From: Metabacillus rhizolycopersici
Lineage (GTDB): Bacteria; Bacillota; Bacilli; Bacillales; Bacillaceae
Length of the DNA stretch: 64,000 bases
Direction of reading: 5' to 3'
Assembly: GCF_020075705.1 (NCBI RefSeq)
Contig: NZ_JAIQUM010000001.1
Coordinates: forward strand, 162,390 to 226,389
Shown: positions 26,149-35,018 of the stretch, piece after piece
Numbering within the stretch: the stretch's first letter is position 1
Layout of the letters: the number at the start of each line of letters is the position of its first letter
Made by a program: the position numbers and the translations under genes
The notes under the pieces: model-generated
The model's input: the letters and a program-made list of their open reading frames with translations, nothing else
Told to the model about the DNA's origin: nothing
The model's database searches: none

Positions 26149-27009
26149 ATGACAAAACTATATTCAAGAAGATCGTTTTTAAAAGGTCTTTTTACCTTTT
26201 CCCTTACTAGCATGTTAACAGTTGCCGGGGGCTATACATATGCACGGCATATTGAACCAGCATTATTAGATATTACGAAAAAATCAATAACACATCCAAA
26301 AATCCCTTTAGCATTTGATGGCTTTAAAATTGTACAATTTAGCGACACACATTTAAGTGAATTCTTCACTTTAAATAAATTAAATAAAATTGTTACAAAG
26401 ATAAACCAACTTACTCCTGATCTCATCATTTTTACAGGGGATTTAATGGATGAACCAAATCAATATAAGCAAATTAATAATATTGCGCCTATTCTTCAAA
26501 AATTAAAAGCTCCATTTGGCAAATATGCAGTTTATGGAAATCATGATCATGGCGGTTATGGAACAGACATTTATCGAAACGTTATAACAATGTCTGGTTT
26601 TACACTTTTACAAAACGAAGTCACAAATGTCTCTATGCTTGATGGTAACAAAATAGGAATTGCAGGCCTAGATGATTTAATGTTAGGGAAACCAAACTTT
26701 GAGAGTACTCTTGGTAATTTAAAGGAAGATCGTTTTAATATCCTATTAGCCCATGAGCCTGACGCAGCCCTTAAGGCAAAAGCATACAACGTTAATTTCC
26801 AAGTATCAGGACATAGTCATGGTGGTCAAATACAGGTTCCATTCTACGGTCCTCTCATTACACCTCCATATTCCACCGTCTATTCTGAAGGGATGTACGA
26901 TGTCGGAAAAATGAAGCTATATGTGAATCGTGGTCTAGGAACAACGAGACTCCCGTTTAGATTTTTATCCCCCCCTGAAATTACGATATTTACTTTATAT
27001 TCAAGATAA
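26149..27009 (+). CDS. ykuE: Tat-exported metallophosphoesterase YkuE
   Basis: A calcineurin-like phosphoesterase of about 286 residues. The N-terminus carries the twin-arginine motif SRRSFLKG and a hydrophobic stretch, so it leaves the cell by the Tat pathway; B. subtilis YkuE is a known Tat substrate attached to the wall. Metal-binding motifs are FSDTHL, FTGDLMD, YGNHDHG, LLAHEPD and SGHSHGGQ. The natural substrate is unknown. Start choice: ATG 26149 gives a compact Tat signal; TTG 26140 with GGAGAA just upstream is the alternative. Confidence 0.93.
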   Translation: MTKLYSRRSFLKGLFTFSLTSMLTVAGGYTYARHIEPALLDITKKSITHPKIPLAFDGFKIVQFSDTHLSEFFTLNKLNKIVTKINQLTPDLIIFTGDLMDEPNQYKQINNIAPILQKLKAPFGKYAVYGNHDHGGYGTDIYRNVITMSGFTLLQNEVTNVSMLDGNKIGIAGLDDLMLGKPNFESTLGNLKEDRFNILLAHEPDAALKAKAYNVNFQVSGHSHGGQIQVPFYGPLITPPYSTVYSEGMYDVGKMKLYVNRGLGTTRLPFRFLSPPEITIFTLYSR

Positions 27010-27042
27010 ATACCTAACGAAACAATTCTATTTCTATCCAAC

Positions 27043-27078
27043 AAAAAAAGCAGACATCCTGTAAATGGAGTCTGCTTC
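27043..27078. terminator. bidirectional terminator between ykuE and ppk
   Basis: GCAGAC(ATCC) pairs with (GGA)GTCTGC around TGTAAAT with A/T runs at both sides, between convergent genes. Confidence 0.8.
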
Positions 27079-27091
27079 ATTTCAAATAATC

Positions 27092-29203
27092 TTATTCTTC
27101 ATCTTCCATGACGCGATACGCCTTTTCAAATAATAATAATTGGCTATCGATAATAGGATCATCGGTACCTCTTACTACATAATGATAATCACCATTCGCA
27201 TCCTGCTCACGTGTTTTACAATTATCAGCTAATTCAGATGCCAAGATTTGATTCACTCGTTTCTTAATTTCTCCATCATAAATTGGAAATAAAATTTCTA
27301 CTCGTTTTTCCATATTCCGAGTCATCATATCAGCTGATGAAAGATAGGTTTTTTCCTCACCATTATGGTGGAAAAAGTAGATTCTACTATGTTCCAAAAA
27401 TCTTCCAACGATACTTCGCACTTTTATGTTTTCACTCACACCCTTAATACCTGGTCGTAAGCAACATGTTCCACGAACAATTAAATCGATTTTAACACCT
27501 ACATTTGATGCTTCATAAAACTTGGTAATAATTACTTTATCTGTTAACGAATTCATTTTTGCAATGATGCGGCCATTACCAAATCTTTTATGAAAATTAA
27601 TTTCTTCATCAATCAATCGGATAAAGTCTATTCTGATATCAAAAGGTGCAACGGATAAGTGATGAAATTCCGGTTTTTCTGTATATCCGCTTAAATAATT
27701 AAAAAAGTTTGTAGCATCGATGCCGAATTTTCTTTTTGAAGTAAGTAATCCCATATCCGTATAAATTTTCGCAGTTTGATCATTGTAATTCCCAGTACCT
27801 AAATGAACAAAGCGCTCAATGCGATTATTCTTTCTTCTAACAACGAGTGTAATTTTGCTATGAGTTTTTAAATGAGTCATACCATAGATTACGTGGCATC
27901 CTGCTTTTTCAAGCTCTTTGGCCCATTGAACGTTATTTTCTTCATCAAATCGAGCTTTAAGCTCTACTAAAACAGTTACTTGTTTACCATTTTCGGCTGC
28001 TCGTTTTAACGCATCAATAATCGGCGAATCACCACTTACTCGATAGAGAGTTTGTTTGATTGCTAGTACGTCCGGATCATTAGCTGCATCTGAAATAAAT
28101 TCTACAACAGGTTCAAACGATTCATATGGATGATGTAAAAACACATCCCGCTCAGAAACCTTTTCGAAAATATCCTCATCTGAAGCAAGGTCGCGCGGAG
28201 GTTGGGGTATTAAGGTTTCATAGACTAGATTCTCTCTAATTCCAGCTAATTCCTTATAAAATCCGAATAATAATGTTAAATCTAAAGGACCGTCAATTTC
28301 ATAAACATCTTTTCCATGAATTTCAAGTTCTTCAGTTAGATACCGCAATATATTTTGATCAAAACCTTTATGTTGAATTTCGAGGCGAACCGCCGCACCC
28401 CATTTACGTTTCTTCAATTCCTTTTCAATCTCTTTGAGTAAATCCCTTGCCCCTTCTTCATGAATTGTCATGTCGGCATTTCTCGTAATTCGAAAAACAG
28501 AAACTGAAACAACTTTGTATCCTTTGAATAATTTATTTATAAAATAGCTAATAATATCCTCCAATAGGATAAATTGTACTCTCTCATCGATAGAATCAAG
28601 ACGAACAAAGCGCTTAATTACAGATGGGACTTGGACAATAGCTGTCTTCATTCGGTTTTCTTCAATCTCATCCTCATCTTCAATAACAATCGCTAAGTTT
28701 AAACTTTTATTTAATAGCATCGGAAAAGGACGATATGCATCAACAGCCATCGGTGTTAAGACAGGAAAAATATGTTCGTCAAAATAATCTTCTATTTTAA
28801 TTAATTGATCCTTCGTTAAATCTTCCATTTTAAGAAACTCAATATTTTCTTCATTAAGCTTCGGTAAAAGAACTTCATTATATACTTCATATTGTAGTTT
28901 AACTAACTCATGCGTTTTTAGACCAATATGATTTAATTGCTGTTTAGGAGTCATCCCAGCTTTGTTTTCAGGTTTATTAAAATCTGCTTTAACTTGATCC
29001 TTCAGTCCTGCAACACGGACCATAAAAAACTCATCAAGATTTGAACTAAATATTGCTAAAAATTTCAACCTCTCTAATAAAGGATTACGTACATCGAATG
29101 CTTCTTCAACTACACGTTTATTAAAAGCAAGCCAACTTAGTTCTCTGTTGTTATAATACTTGGGACTTTGAAGTTCAATAGTATTTTTATTTAATGTATT
29201 CAT
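27092..29203 (-). CDS. ppk: polyphosphate kinase PPK1
   Basis: Makes inorganic polyphosphate from ATP, reversibly, at the membrane periphery. At 703 residues it has the full PPK1 length: an N-terminal helical domain (YYNRELSWLAFNKRVVEEA), a head domain, and two phospholipase-D-like catalytic domains. The region GMTHLKTHSKITLV holds the phosphorylated histidine, and YFFHHNGEEKTYLSSADMM belongs to the second catalytic domain. Separated from ppx by about 400 bp holding a PhoP-box-like array. The pair is inserted between ykuE and ykuD compared with B. subtilis, which lacks ppk1 there. Confidence 0.96.
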   Translation of the reverse strand: MNTLNKNTIELQSPKYYNNRELSWLAFNKRVVEEAFDVRNPLLERLKFLAIFSSNLDEFFMVRVAGLKDQVKADFNKPENKAGMTPKQQLNHIGLKTHELVKLQYEVYNEVLLPKLNEENIEFLKMEDLTKDQLIKIEDYFDEHIFPVLTPMAVDAYRPFPMLLNKSLNLAIVIEDEDEIEENRMKTAIVQVPSVIKRFVRLDSIDERVQFILLEDIISYFINKLFKGYKVVSVSVFRITRNADMTIHEEGARDLLKEIEKELKKRKWGAAVRLEIQHKGFDQNILRYLTEELEIHGKDVYEIDGPLDLTLLFGFYKELAGIRENLVYETLIPQPPRDLASDEDIFEKVSERDVFLHHPYESFEPVVEFISDAANDPDVLAIKQTLYRVSGDSPIIDALKRAAENGKQVTVLVELKARFDEENNVQWAKELEKAGCHVIYGMTHLKTHSKITLVVRRKNNRIERFVHLGTGNYNDQTAKIYTDMGLLTSKRKFGIDATNFFNYLSGYTEKPEFHHLSVAPFDIRIDFIRLIDEEINFHKRFGNGRIIAKMNSLTDKVIITKFYEASNVGVKIDLIVRGTCCLRPGIKGVSENIKVRSIVGRFLEHSRIYFFHHNGEEKTYLSSADMMTRNMEKRVEILFPIYDGEIKKRVNQILASELADNCKTREQDANGDYHYVVRGTDDPIIDSQLLLFEKAYRVMEDEE

Positions 29204-29245
29204 TCTCTAGGTCACCCTTTTATTCGACAATATCTTACGTTTTTT

Positions 29246-29310
29246 ATAATATCATTAACATTTAATTCAATTGTAAATTTAACGTAAATTTTATGTTATT
29301 TTTTTGTAAA
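29246..29310 (-). promoter_or_regulatory. Pho-box-like direct repeats and promoter of ppk
   Basis: Minus-strand hexamers spaced exactly 11 bp: TTTACA (29305-29310), ATAACA (29294-29299), TTTACG (29283-29288) and TTTACA (29272-29277). They match the PhoP recognition pattern TT(A/T/C)ACA with five-base gaps. A possible -10, TATTAT, lies at 29246-29251. Confidence 0.65.
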
Positions 29311-29607
29311 AATAAAATCAAACATAAAAGATGAATGAATGTAACATCCACAATATTAACCAATTACTTCATCATATAATATATCCGCACCACGAATATA
29401 TTCACCCAACCTTTCATTCTTATTCAAGGTTTAATAGCAATTCTATCAAATCTTTGTACCTCGATTGGTCGTCCGTTAAATATGATACGTGCCTTCTATA
29501 TAGTGTAAGTATCTTACTGCACATTCATTAGGGATAAACACGAAAGTCCTTGTAGCGCTCCATCTATCGATTTCATTAAAGCATTACGTAGGGAATATAC
29601 CCAGTTA
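29311..29607. other. gap between ppx and the ppk promoter
   Basis: No gene accepted. A 66-codon plus-strand frame at 29331 has no ribosome binding site and low-complexity composition. Confidence 0.45.
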
Positions 29608-31134
29608 TTAAACTGAAAATTGTACATCAATTGATTTCTTTAACACCTTCTCCAAATGTTTCTTCTGTTTTTCTACTTGATACTGTTCTGGTCCCCAATC
29701 CTTGTTACATTTAATAATGAATAGAAGTCCATTACCCTTTTCTTTTAAATCGATGTGTTCAACAATATTTCGTTTTGTTGCATTTAAGCTATAGGCAAAC
29801 TTTATGATTGCTCCTAGTAACCTGTATTTATATAACTCCTCTTTTGAAAACCATTCACTAAATTGTCCTACATTTCGATTGAATTCTGCCTTACTCGTAA
29901 ATGAAGCAATTAAAGCTAAAACCAACCGCTCTTTATGTAACAGCCCATCAATTGTTCGGTTAGCTAATAAATAAAAGGTATGCTGACTACTAGATTCGGA
30001 ATCAATATATGTTCCGATATTGTAAACAAATGCACCACGTTTTAATAGAAGTGATTCATTTTTGTCTATGGTAGTAAGTCCAACTTTGTTTAATAAGTGA
30101 GCGATCTCCATCGTGCTATTCGTCACGTAAAACACATGATCAGTATCGATATTATAATCTGTTGCTAATTCAAAAAAACTTTCTTCGATAACATTTGGAA
30201 AGACAGACAGCCCAAAATCCTTTGTAATTTCTTCAAAGAAAACCCCATCACGTAACCCTTTTCTACTTAAAGTAAAACGATCAGTCTTTACAATATCCAT
30301 TAATCCTTTAAACGTTTCGATTGCTGGTATGATGATGTCTGCACGATCCTTTGCCAAACCATCAACTCGTTGCAATTCAGAAAATGGAAGAGATTGCAAA
30401 AAGGTATTTACCTCATCAATTTCTTGATAACTCATTAAATATTGATGGACTCCTGCAAGTGGGTAGCCAATTCGTTCTTGATGAACTTGGACCATATTTC
30501 GTGCACTACCACCTATTCCGATAATCGGTAACTTCCTATCAGAAAGCCATTCAAGGGATGAAAGTTGATCAACTAAATAAGACCGAAGTTCATTCAATTC
30601 ATCTACAGTAGGTACGTTCCCTTTCACAAATTGCTTTTTTAGTGATAATGCACCGAAAGGAAAGCTATGATAATTAATTAACTTCCGATTCACAAAATAT
30701 GTAAGTTCGGTACTTCCACCACCGATATCTATCGTGATTCCGCTTTCAAACGGGGTTGTATTGACGACTGCTAAGTAGCCGAAGTATGCCTCTTCATAAT
30801 CAGATAAAATCCGCATTGAGTAATCGGTTTCTTCACTAACTCTTTGAAGAACTTCTTGTTGATTTTTGGCATGGCGAATTGTTGCAGTAGCTACACACCT
30901 AACTTCTTCTAGTTTGTGATGCCTTGTAATTTCTTGAAAACTTCGAAGTGTATTTATTAATTTACAAATACCTTCTTCCACCAAAATTCCATCATCTGAT
31001 AAATAATTTCGAAGGCGTGCAACCGATTTAACATTTTCAATTTCTTTTAATCTACCACTTTTCTCACGAAAATAAATAACAAGTCTCATTGTATTTGAAC
31101 CGATATCAACAATAGCATACTTTTCTTGATTCAC
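29608..31134 (-). CDS. ppx: exopolyphosphatase, Ppx/GppA family
   Basis: Degrades polyphosphate from its ends (or hydrolyses pppGpp, in GppA members). About 508 residues: an actin-like ASKHA domain with AIVDIGSNTMRLVIY near residue 6 and TIDIGGGSTELTYF near residue 140, followed by a helical HD-like C-terminal domain. The frame opens at GTG 31143; GTG at 31134 has AGGGTG six bases upstream and is the likely start. Encoded next to ppk in the same direction, making a synthesis/degradation pair. Confidence 0.94.
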   Translation of the reverse strand: MNQEKYAIVDIGSNTMRLVIYFREKSGRLKEIENVKSVARLRNYLSDDGILVEEGICKLINTLRSFQEITRHHKLEEVRCVATATIRHAKNQQEVLQRVSEETDYSMRILSDYEEAYFGYLAVVNTTPFESGITIDIGGGSTELTYFVNRKLINYHSFPFGALSLKKQFVKGNVPTVDELNELRSYLVDQLSSLEWLSDRKLPIIGIGGSARNMVQVHQERIGYPLAGVHQYLMSYQEIDEVNTFLQSLPFSELQRVDGLAKDRADIIIPAIETFKGLMDIVKTDRFTLSRKGLRDGVFFEEITKDFGLSVFPNVIEESFFELATDYNIDTDHVFYVTNSTMEIAHLLNKVGLTTIDKNESLLLKRGAFVYNIGTYIDSESSSQHTFYLLANRTIDGLLHKERLVLALIASFTSKAEFNRNVGQFSEWFSKEELYKYRLLGAIIKFAYSLNATKRNIVEHIDLKEKGNGLLFIIKCNKDWGPEQYQVEKQKKHLEKVLKKSIDVQFSV

Positions 31135-31244
31135 TATCAACACCCTATCTCGTTTAAAATAAGGTACATTATAACATATTTGAACATATGGTAATACTGT
31201 CTAAGTATTTATTGTTTGATTTAAATGAGAAGAGGAGGGTTTGA

Positions 31245-31739
31245 ATGCAACACATTGTTAAGCAAGGTGAAACACTTGGATTGATCGCCTTAAATTATCG
31301 GATATCGTTAAAGCAAATACTTGCTGTTAATAACATTAGCGATCCAGCTCACATCTATATAGGGCAGAAAATTACCATTCCAAACCTACCAGATCCTAAT
31401 TCCATCCCCTATTCTATTCATATTTCCATTTCTACTAAACGTTTAATTCTAAATAGAAACGGACAAGTTGTTAAGGCGTATCCTATTGCTGTTGGAAAAA
31501 TAGTTACCGCAACACCTGTTGGTGATTTTGTAATTGTCAATCGAGAACCGAACCCAGGTGGGCCATTCGGAGCAATGTGGTTAAGTTTATCTAAGATTCA
31601 TTACGGGATTCATGGTACAAATAATCCCTCCTCAATTGGAAAATCAGTCTCACTTGGCTGTATAAGGATGTACAATCATGATGTTCTAGAATTAGCATCA
31701 CTTGTTCCAAATGGGACTAGAGTATCAATTAGACCTTAA
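31245..31739 (+). CDS. ykuD: L,D-transpeptidase YkuD with LysM domain
   Basis: A 164-residue protein: a LysM peptidoglycan-binding domain (about 1-48, [20 protein letters not shown]) followed by an L,D-transpeptidase domain whose catalytic site is HGTNNP ... [13 protein letters not shown], with the nucleophile Cys near residue 138. B. subtilis YkuD is spore-associated and the structural prototype of the family. No signal peptide is seen, as in B. subtilis. GAGGAGGG precedes the ATG. Divergent from ppx. Confidence 0.95.
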   Translation: MQHIVKQGETLGLIALNYRISLKQILAVNNISDPAHIYIGQKITIPNLPDPNSIPYSIHISISTKRLILNRNGQVVKAYPIAVGKIVTATPVGDFVIVNREPNPGGPFGAMWLSLSKIHYGIHGTNNPSSIGKSVSLGCIRMYNHDVLELASLVPNGTRVSIRP

Positions 31740-31854
31740 GATTTTATTAAGAATGTTTGAGAGTAGTATTCAAACAATAGAAAATCCCTTATAATTACAT
31801 TTGTATGTTCTAATAATCAGGAAATTCCCATAAAACCAGACTTATCTTCGCATT

Positions 31855-31945
31855 TACAAGCAGCTTTCCTTCCATCCCGACCTTGATTCACTAACTGGGA
31901 GAGATGGGATATCACTGCTATTCATTACGGGGTAAAAAGAATTAC
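31855..31945 (-). repeat. tentative family B repeat, copy 5 (inverted, diverged)
   Basis: On the minus strand CCCGTAATGAATAGC followed by ATATCCCATCTC resembles the ends of family B. Similarity is partial and the assignment is weak. Confidence 0.3.
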
Positions 31946-31978
31946 TATCAATCCAATTATTTTTCTTAAAACCGCACT

Positions 31979-32020
31979 TACAAGTTCCAATGCTTCTTAT
32001 GCTAAACATTGGAACTTGTA
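31979..32020 (+). promoter_or_regulatory. 14 bp perfect inverted repeat in the ykuC leader
   Basis: TACAAGTTCCAATG (31979-31992) and CATTGGAACTTGTA (32007-32020), 14-base loop, ending 13 bp before the AAGGAG of ykuC. No T run follows. Could be an operator or a leader hairpin affecting translation. Confidence 0.65.
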
Positions 32021-32046
32021 GATCTAGAAATTTAAGGAGCAAACGT

Positions 32047-33348
32047 ATGGAAATTTTTCGCAATCGGAACTTCGTAAAATTATTTTATGCGGCACTATTT
32101 TCACAAATGGGGACAACAATCGGCAATATGGCTTTTGCATTCTATCTTTTGGATCATTTTAGCCACCAGCCTTACTATGCAACTTTAGCTGAGCTAATGT
32201 ATTCCTTACCAACTATTTTGGTGTTTTTTCTTGTTGGTGTTGTTGCAGATCGTTTTGATCGTAAAAAGGTAGCCGAGAACTGTGATTGGATTCGAGCTGG
32301 ATTAACCTGTTTTTTATTCGTTGCACTCTTCCTAAACTCAATTCCACTCGTTTTCCTTGTATTATTTATACGAAGTGCTGTGACGAAATTCTTTTTTCCT
32401 GCTGAAAACAGTCTTGTCCAAGGAATTTTGAATCGGGAACAATATGCACAAGCAGCAGGATTAAACCAAATGCTCTTTAGTATTTTTTTAGTTTTTGGCG
32501 TTGGTATTGGTGCGGCGATCTATAATACAATTGGTATTTATGGAGCGGTATTCGTAGATTTAATAAGTTTTGTGATTTCTGGATTATTAATTCGTTTCTG
32601 TAACATCCCGATTTCAGCACGACTCCCAAATGGGAAGCTTGAATGGAAGAATATTAATATAAACTCAACACTATCAGACTTTAAAGGTGGTATTACTTAT
32701 ATAATAAAAAATCGTCTGTTAACTGTATTAGTTTTCGGATTTTTCATCTTCGGCATTGTAAATGGTGCCTTTGCTATCTTGCCGATGTTTAAAATGAAAT
32801 ATGAATTAACGCCAGATAATTATGAATGGTATGCATCATTTTTTGCTATTTCACTAGGATTAGGTCTATTGGTTGGAAGTGGTATTAGTACGGTTATCGC
32901 TTCAAAATTCAAACCACATCAATTAATGGTCTATCCCATTTTTATGACAAGTTTACTGATATTCTTTTTAGGCTTCACAAATAAAGTCTCACTATTTTTA
33001 ATCATTGTATTCTTCATTGGTACATGCCTAGGTCCAATCAATGTAGCTATCGGAGGGTGGATTCCAAAAATAGTTCATCCCAAATTAATGGGACGGGTAA
33101 GCGGATGGATCGACCCTCTTATGATGTTCGCACAGTCGATTACATTAGGGATTATTGCTTTTTTATTTCCAAAAATAATTGAAACCGTAGACTACTTATA
33201 TTATGGAATGGCCATAATCATTCTGCTCGTATCTCTTTTTTATGCTTTTACACTACCCAAATTAAGCAACGCATTTGAAGAAAAGGAAAAAAGAAGGCAA
33301 CGAAAGCAAAGGACTACAAAAGCTAGCCCAAAAATTAATTCTATCTAG
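32047..33348 (+). CDS. ykuC: MFS transporter YkuC (drug-efflux type)
   Basis: A 12-helix major facilitator of 433 residues, with the loop motif GVVADRFDRKKVAE between helices 2 and 3. It begins MEIFRNRNFVKLFYAALFS, typical of the macrolide-efflux-like (MefA/YkuC) group. Substrate unknown. ATG at 32047 is preferred to the longer frame from 31990 because AAGGAG lies seven bases upstream and the longer frame would run through the leader hairpin. The C-terminus is a basic tail (EKEKRRQRKQR). Followed by a terminator. Confidence 0.9.
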   Translation: MEIFRNRNFVKLFYAALFSQMGTTIGNMAFAFYLLDHFSHQPYYATLAELMYSLPTILVFFLVGVVADRFDRKKVAENCDWIRAGLTCFLFVALFLNSIPLVFLVLFIRSAVTKFFFPAENSLVQGILNREQYAQAAGLNQMLFSIFLVFGVGIGAAIYNTIGIYGAVFVDLISFVISGLLIRFCNIPISARLPNGKLEWKNININSTLSDFKGGITYIIKNRLLTVLVFGFFIFGIVNGAFAILPMFKMKYELTPDNYEWYASFFAISLGLGLLVGSGISTVIASKFKPHQLMVYPIFMTSLLIFFLGFTNKVSLFLIIVFFIGTCLGPINVAIGGWIPKIVHPKLMGRVSGWIDPLMMFAQSITLGIIAFLFPKIIETVDYLYYGMAIIILLVSLFYAFTLPKLSNAFEEKEKRRQRKQRTTKASPKINSI

Positions 33349-33360
33349 AAAGCATGGCCT

Positions 33361-33412
33361 AAGTGTCCTTCCTCGAAAGTTAATTTGGAGGAAGAACACT
33401 TTTTACTTTTTT
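33361..33412 (+). terminator. terminator of ykuC
   Basis: AAGTGT(CC)TTCCTC pairs with GAGGAA(GA)ACACTT, followed by TTTTACTTTTTT. Confidence 0.85.
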
Positions 33413-33440
33413 ATCTCCAACAGTTAACTAAAGAAACCTA

Positions 33441-33533
33441 CCTTAATTTTGACAGGCAGATATTTCAAGCTATCTTCTAGACTTCTCTTAAATCATGAGA
33501 TGGGGGTTTTTCTGTCCGCTAAGAAGGGGATAT
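33441..33533 (+). repeat. family B dispersed repeat, copy 2
   Basis: GACAGGCAGATAT, CTTAAATCATGAGATGGGGG, TTTTTCTGTCCGCTAAGAAGGGGATA. GACAGGCAG/CTGTC pair across the element. Upstream of ykyB. Confidence 0.6.
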
Positions 33534-33719
33534 ACGAATGTTACTTTTTCACCGATGAACAGAATTAGGTACAATTTGAGATTGCTAAATAAGAAAAAGG
33601 GGATTTTCATGAATCTTTGCGATGAAATATCCAAATACTAGTTGCAATTTACTGGTCCCTAAGTATAATTTAATTAGGAAATGTTCAAAATGAAAGTGCT
33701 TTAGAAAAGGAGCGAAACA

Positions 33720-34199
33720 ATGGACGATCATAATCGACTCGATCCAGCAACTAAACAATCAACCGAAAACCTCGCACAGGCTATTTATACCATTAACCGC
33801 CATGCAAAAACTGCACCAAATCCAAAATTTTTATATACCTTAAAAAAGAAAGCCTTAATAAAGCTTGTATTTGAAGGTAAGGCAAAAAAAGAAGGTTTAC
33901 ATTTTTCAAACAATCCAAAATTTAGCAAGCAGCAATCAGATGTGCTTGTATCAGCTGGAGACTATTACTTTCATATGCCTCCTACGAAAGATGACTTCAA
34001 TCAACTTCCACATTTAGGATCATTGAATCAAACATATCGTAATCCTAAAGCTCATATGCCCTTATCAAAGGCAAAAATCCTTTTACAAAGTTACGTAGGG
34101 ATGAAAGAAGACAAACACCCACCTAAAACAAATCAATCTAAAAGAACACATACATACGAAAAGCCAGTGTTTAAAAAACTTGGAGAAAGTTATAGGTAA
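33720..34199 (+). CDS. ykyB: YkyB family protein
   Basis: A 159-residue basic cytoplasmic protein similar to B. subtilis YkyB, function unknown. Recognisable stretches are LAQAIYTINRHAKTAPNPKF, FSKQQSDVLVSAGDYYFH and FKKLGESY at the end. AAAGGAGCG lies before the ATG. It sits between cheV and ykuC as in B. subtilis. Confidence 0.88.
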   Translation: MDDHNRLDPATKQSTENLAQAIYTINRHAKTAPNPKFLYTLKKKALIKLVFEGKAKKEGLHFSNNPKFSKQQSDVLVSAGDYYFHMPPTKDDFNQLPHLGSLNQTYRNPKAHMPLSKAKILLQSYVGMKEDKHPPKTNQSKRTHTYEKPVFKKLGESYR

Positions 34200-34206
34200 A
34201 ACGAAA

Positions 34207-34322
34207 TGCGGAAGCGCCTTGACCAGGTCCGACAGCATAAGACGTTCCTGAATAGAAGGTGTTCTTTACCTTCAATTCAGGAACGTCTTATGACTCGAGG
34301 ACCTAGGCGCTGCAGCTGGACA
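34207..34322 (+). repeat. family A repeat, copy 7
   Basis: Arms ATAAGACGTTCCTGAAT / ATTCAGGAACGTCTTAT differ from other copies on both sides in a compensating way. Left edge GCGGAAGCGCC, right edge GGCGCTGCAGCTGGA. No DnaA-box extension. Confidence 0.88.
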
Positions 34323-34410
34323 CCAACACCTTGTCTAAAGACTTTATTACTTCATATCTATCATTTAAAAACGAGGAAATCCCATTATTACCTTTTAGTA
34401 AATGTTTTTT

Positions 34411-34953
34411 TTAACCACCAAACAGCTCTTCAACATTCCACCTTAAGTCATGAAAAAAGCTTGGAATTTCTGTATCAGTTAATCCATCATACAGGGCATC
34501 AACAAGATGATGATAGTACCATGCTTGTTTTTCATAGCCACGGTTAAAATAACTCCATACCTTGTCTCCATGTTTTTGATATTGTTGCAGTAAATCATGA
34601 CTATTATCTAGTTTATCCGCAGCAATTAATGCTTTTATCTGTATTGATGCTGTCTTAGTCTTTACAATCGTTTTACCTTTTCGTACTTCCCATTCCAATG
34701 ATTTATCTTCTGAATTGGCTATGACAAGCTGCACAATTTCATGACCAAATAACCCTAAGAGCTGTGTTTCCGTTACATTCGTATCCTCAATAATATCGTG
34801 CAAATAACCAGCAGCTATTACCTCATTTGAAAAGCCTGCATTCCCTAGTATGAAAGCAACGTTCTCCAAATGTGTAAAATAAGAGGCACCACTAATTTTT
34901 CTAAGTTGCCCCTGATGTGCGTTCTCAGCAAAACTTTTTGCTAAATCGATCAT
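34411..34953 (-). CDS. HD-domain hydrolase, possible small alarmone hydrolase
   Basis: A 180-residue HD-superfamily protein. It has AHQGQLRKISGASYFTH near residue 12, then YLHDIIEDTNVTE near residue 50, then a helical C-terminal part with NRGYEKQAWYYHHLVDAL. The HDxxED form is typical of the hydrolase domain of Rel/SpoT and of stand-alone MESH1-type (p)ppGpp hydrolases, so degradation of (p)ppGpp is the best guess. Other nucleotides are possible. GGAG lies before the ATG. Not part of the B. subtilis neighbourhood. Confidence 0.7.
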   Translation of the reverse strand: MIDLAKSFAENAHQGQLRKISGASYFTHLENVAFILGNAGFSNEVIAAGYLHDIIEDTNVTETQLLGLFGHEIVQLVIANSEDKSLEWEVRKGKTIVKTKTASIQIKALIAADKLDNSHDLLQQYQKHGDKVWSYFNRGYEKQAWYYHHLVDALYDGLTDTEIPSFFHDLRWNVEELFGG

Positions 34954-35018
34954 TGCTGTTCATCACTCCAAAAAAGATCACATGGATGATACTTCCGTAA
35001 GATCTCTATGTATTTTCT

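Noticed and set aside
29331..29531. 66-codon plus-strand frame between ppx and ppk
   Set aside because: No ribosome site; low-complexity translation rich in His and Ser.
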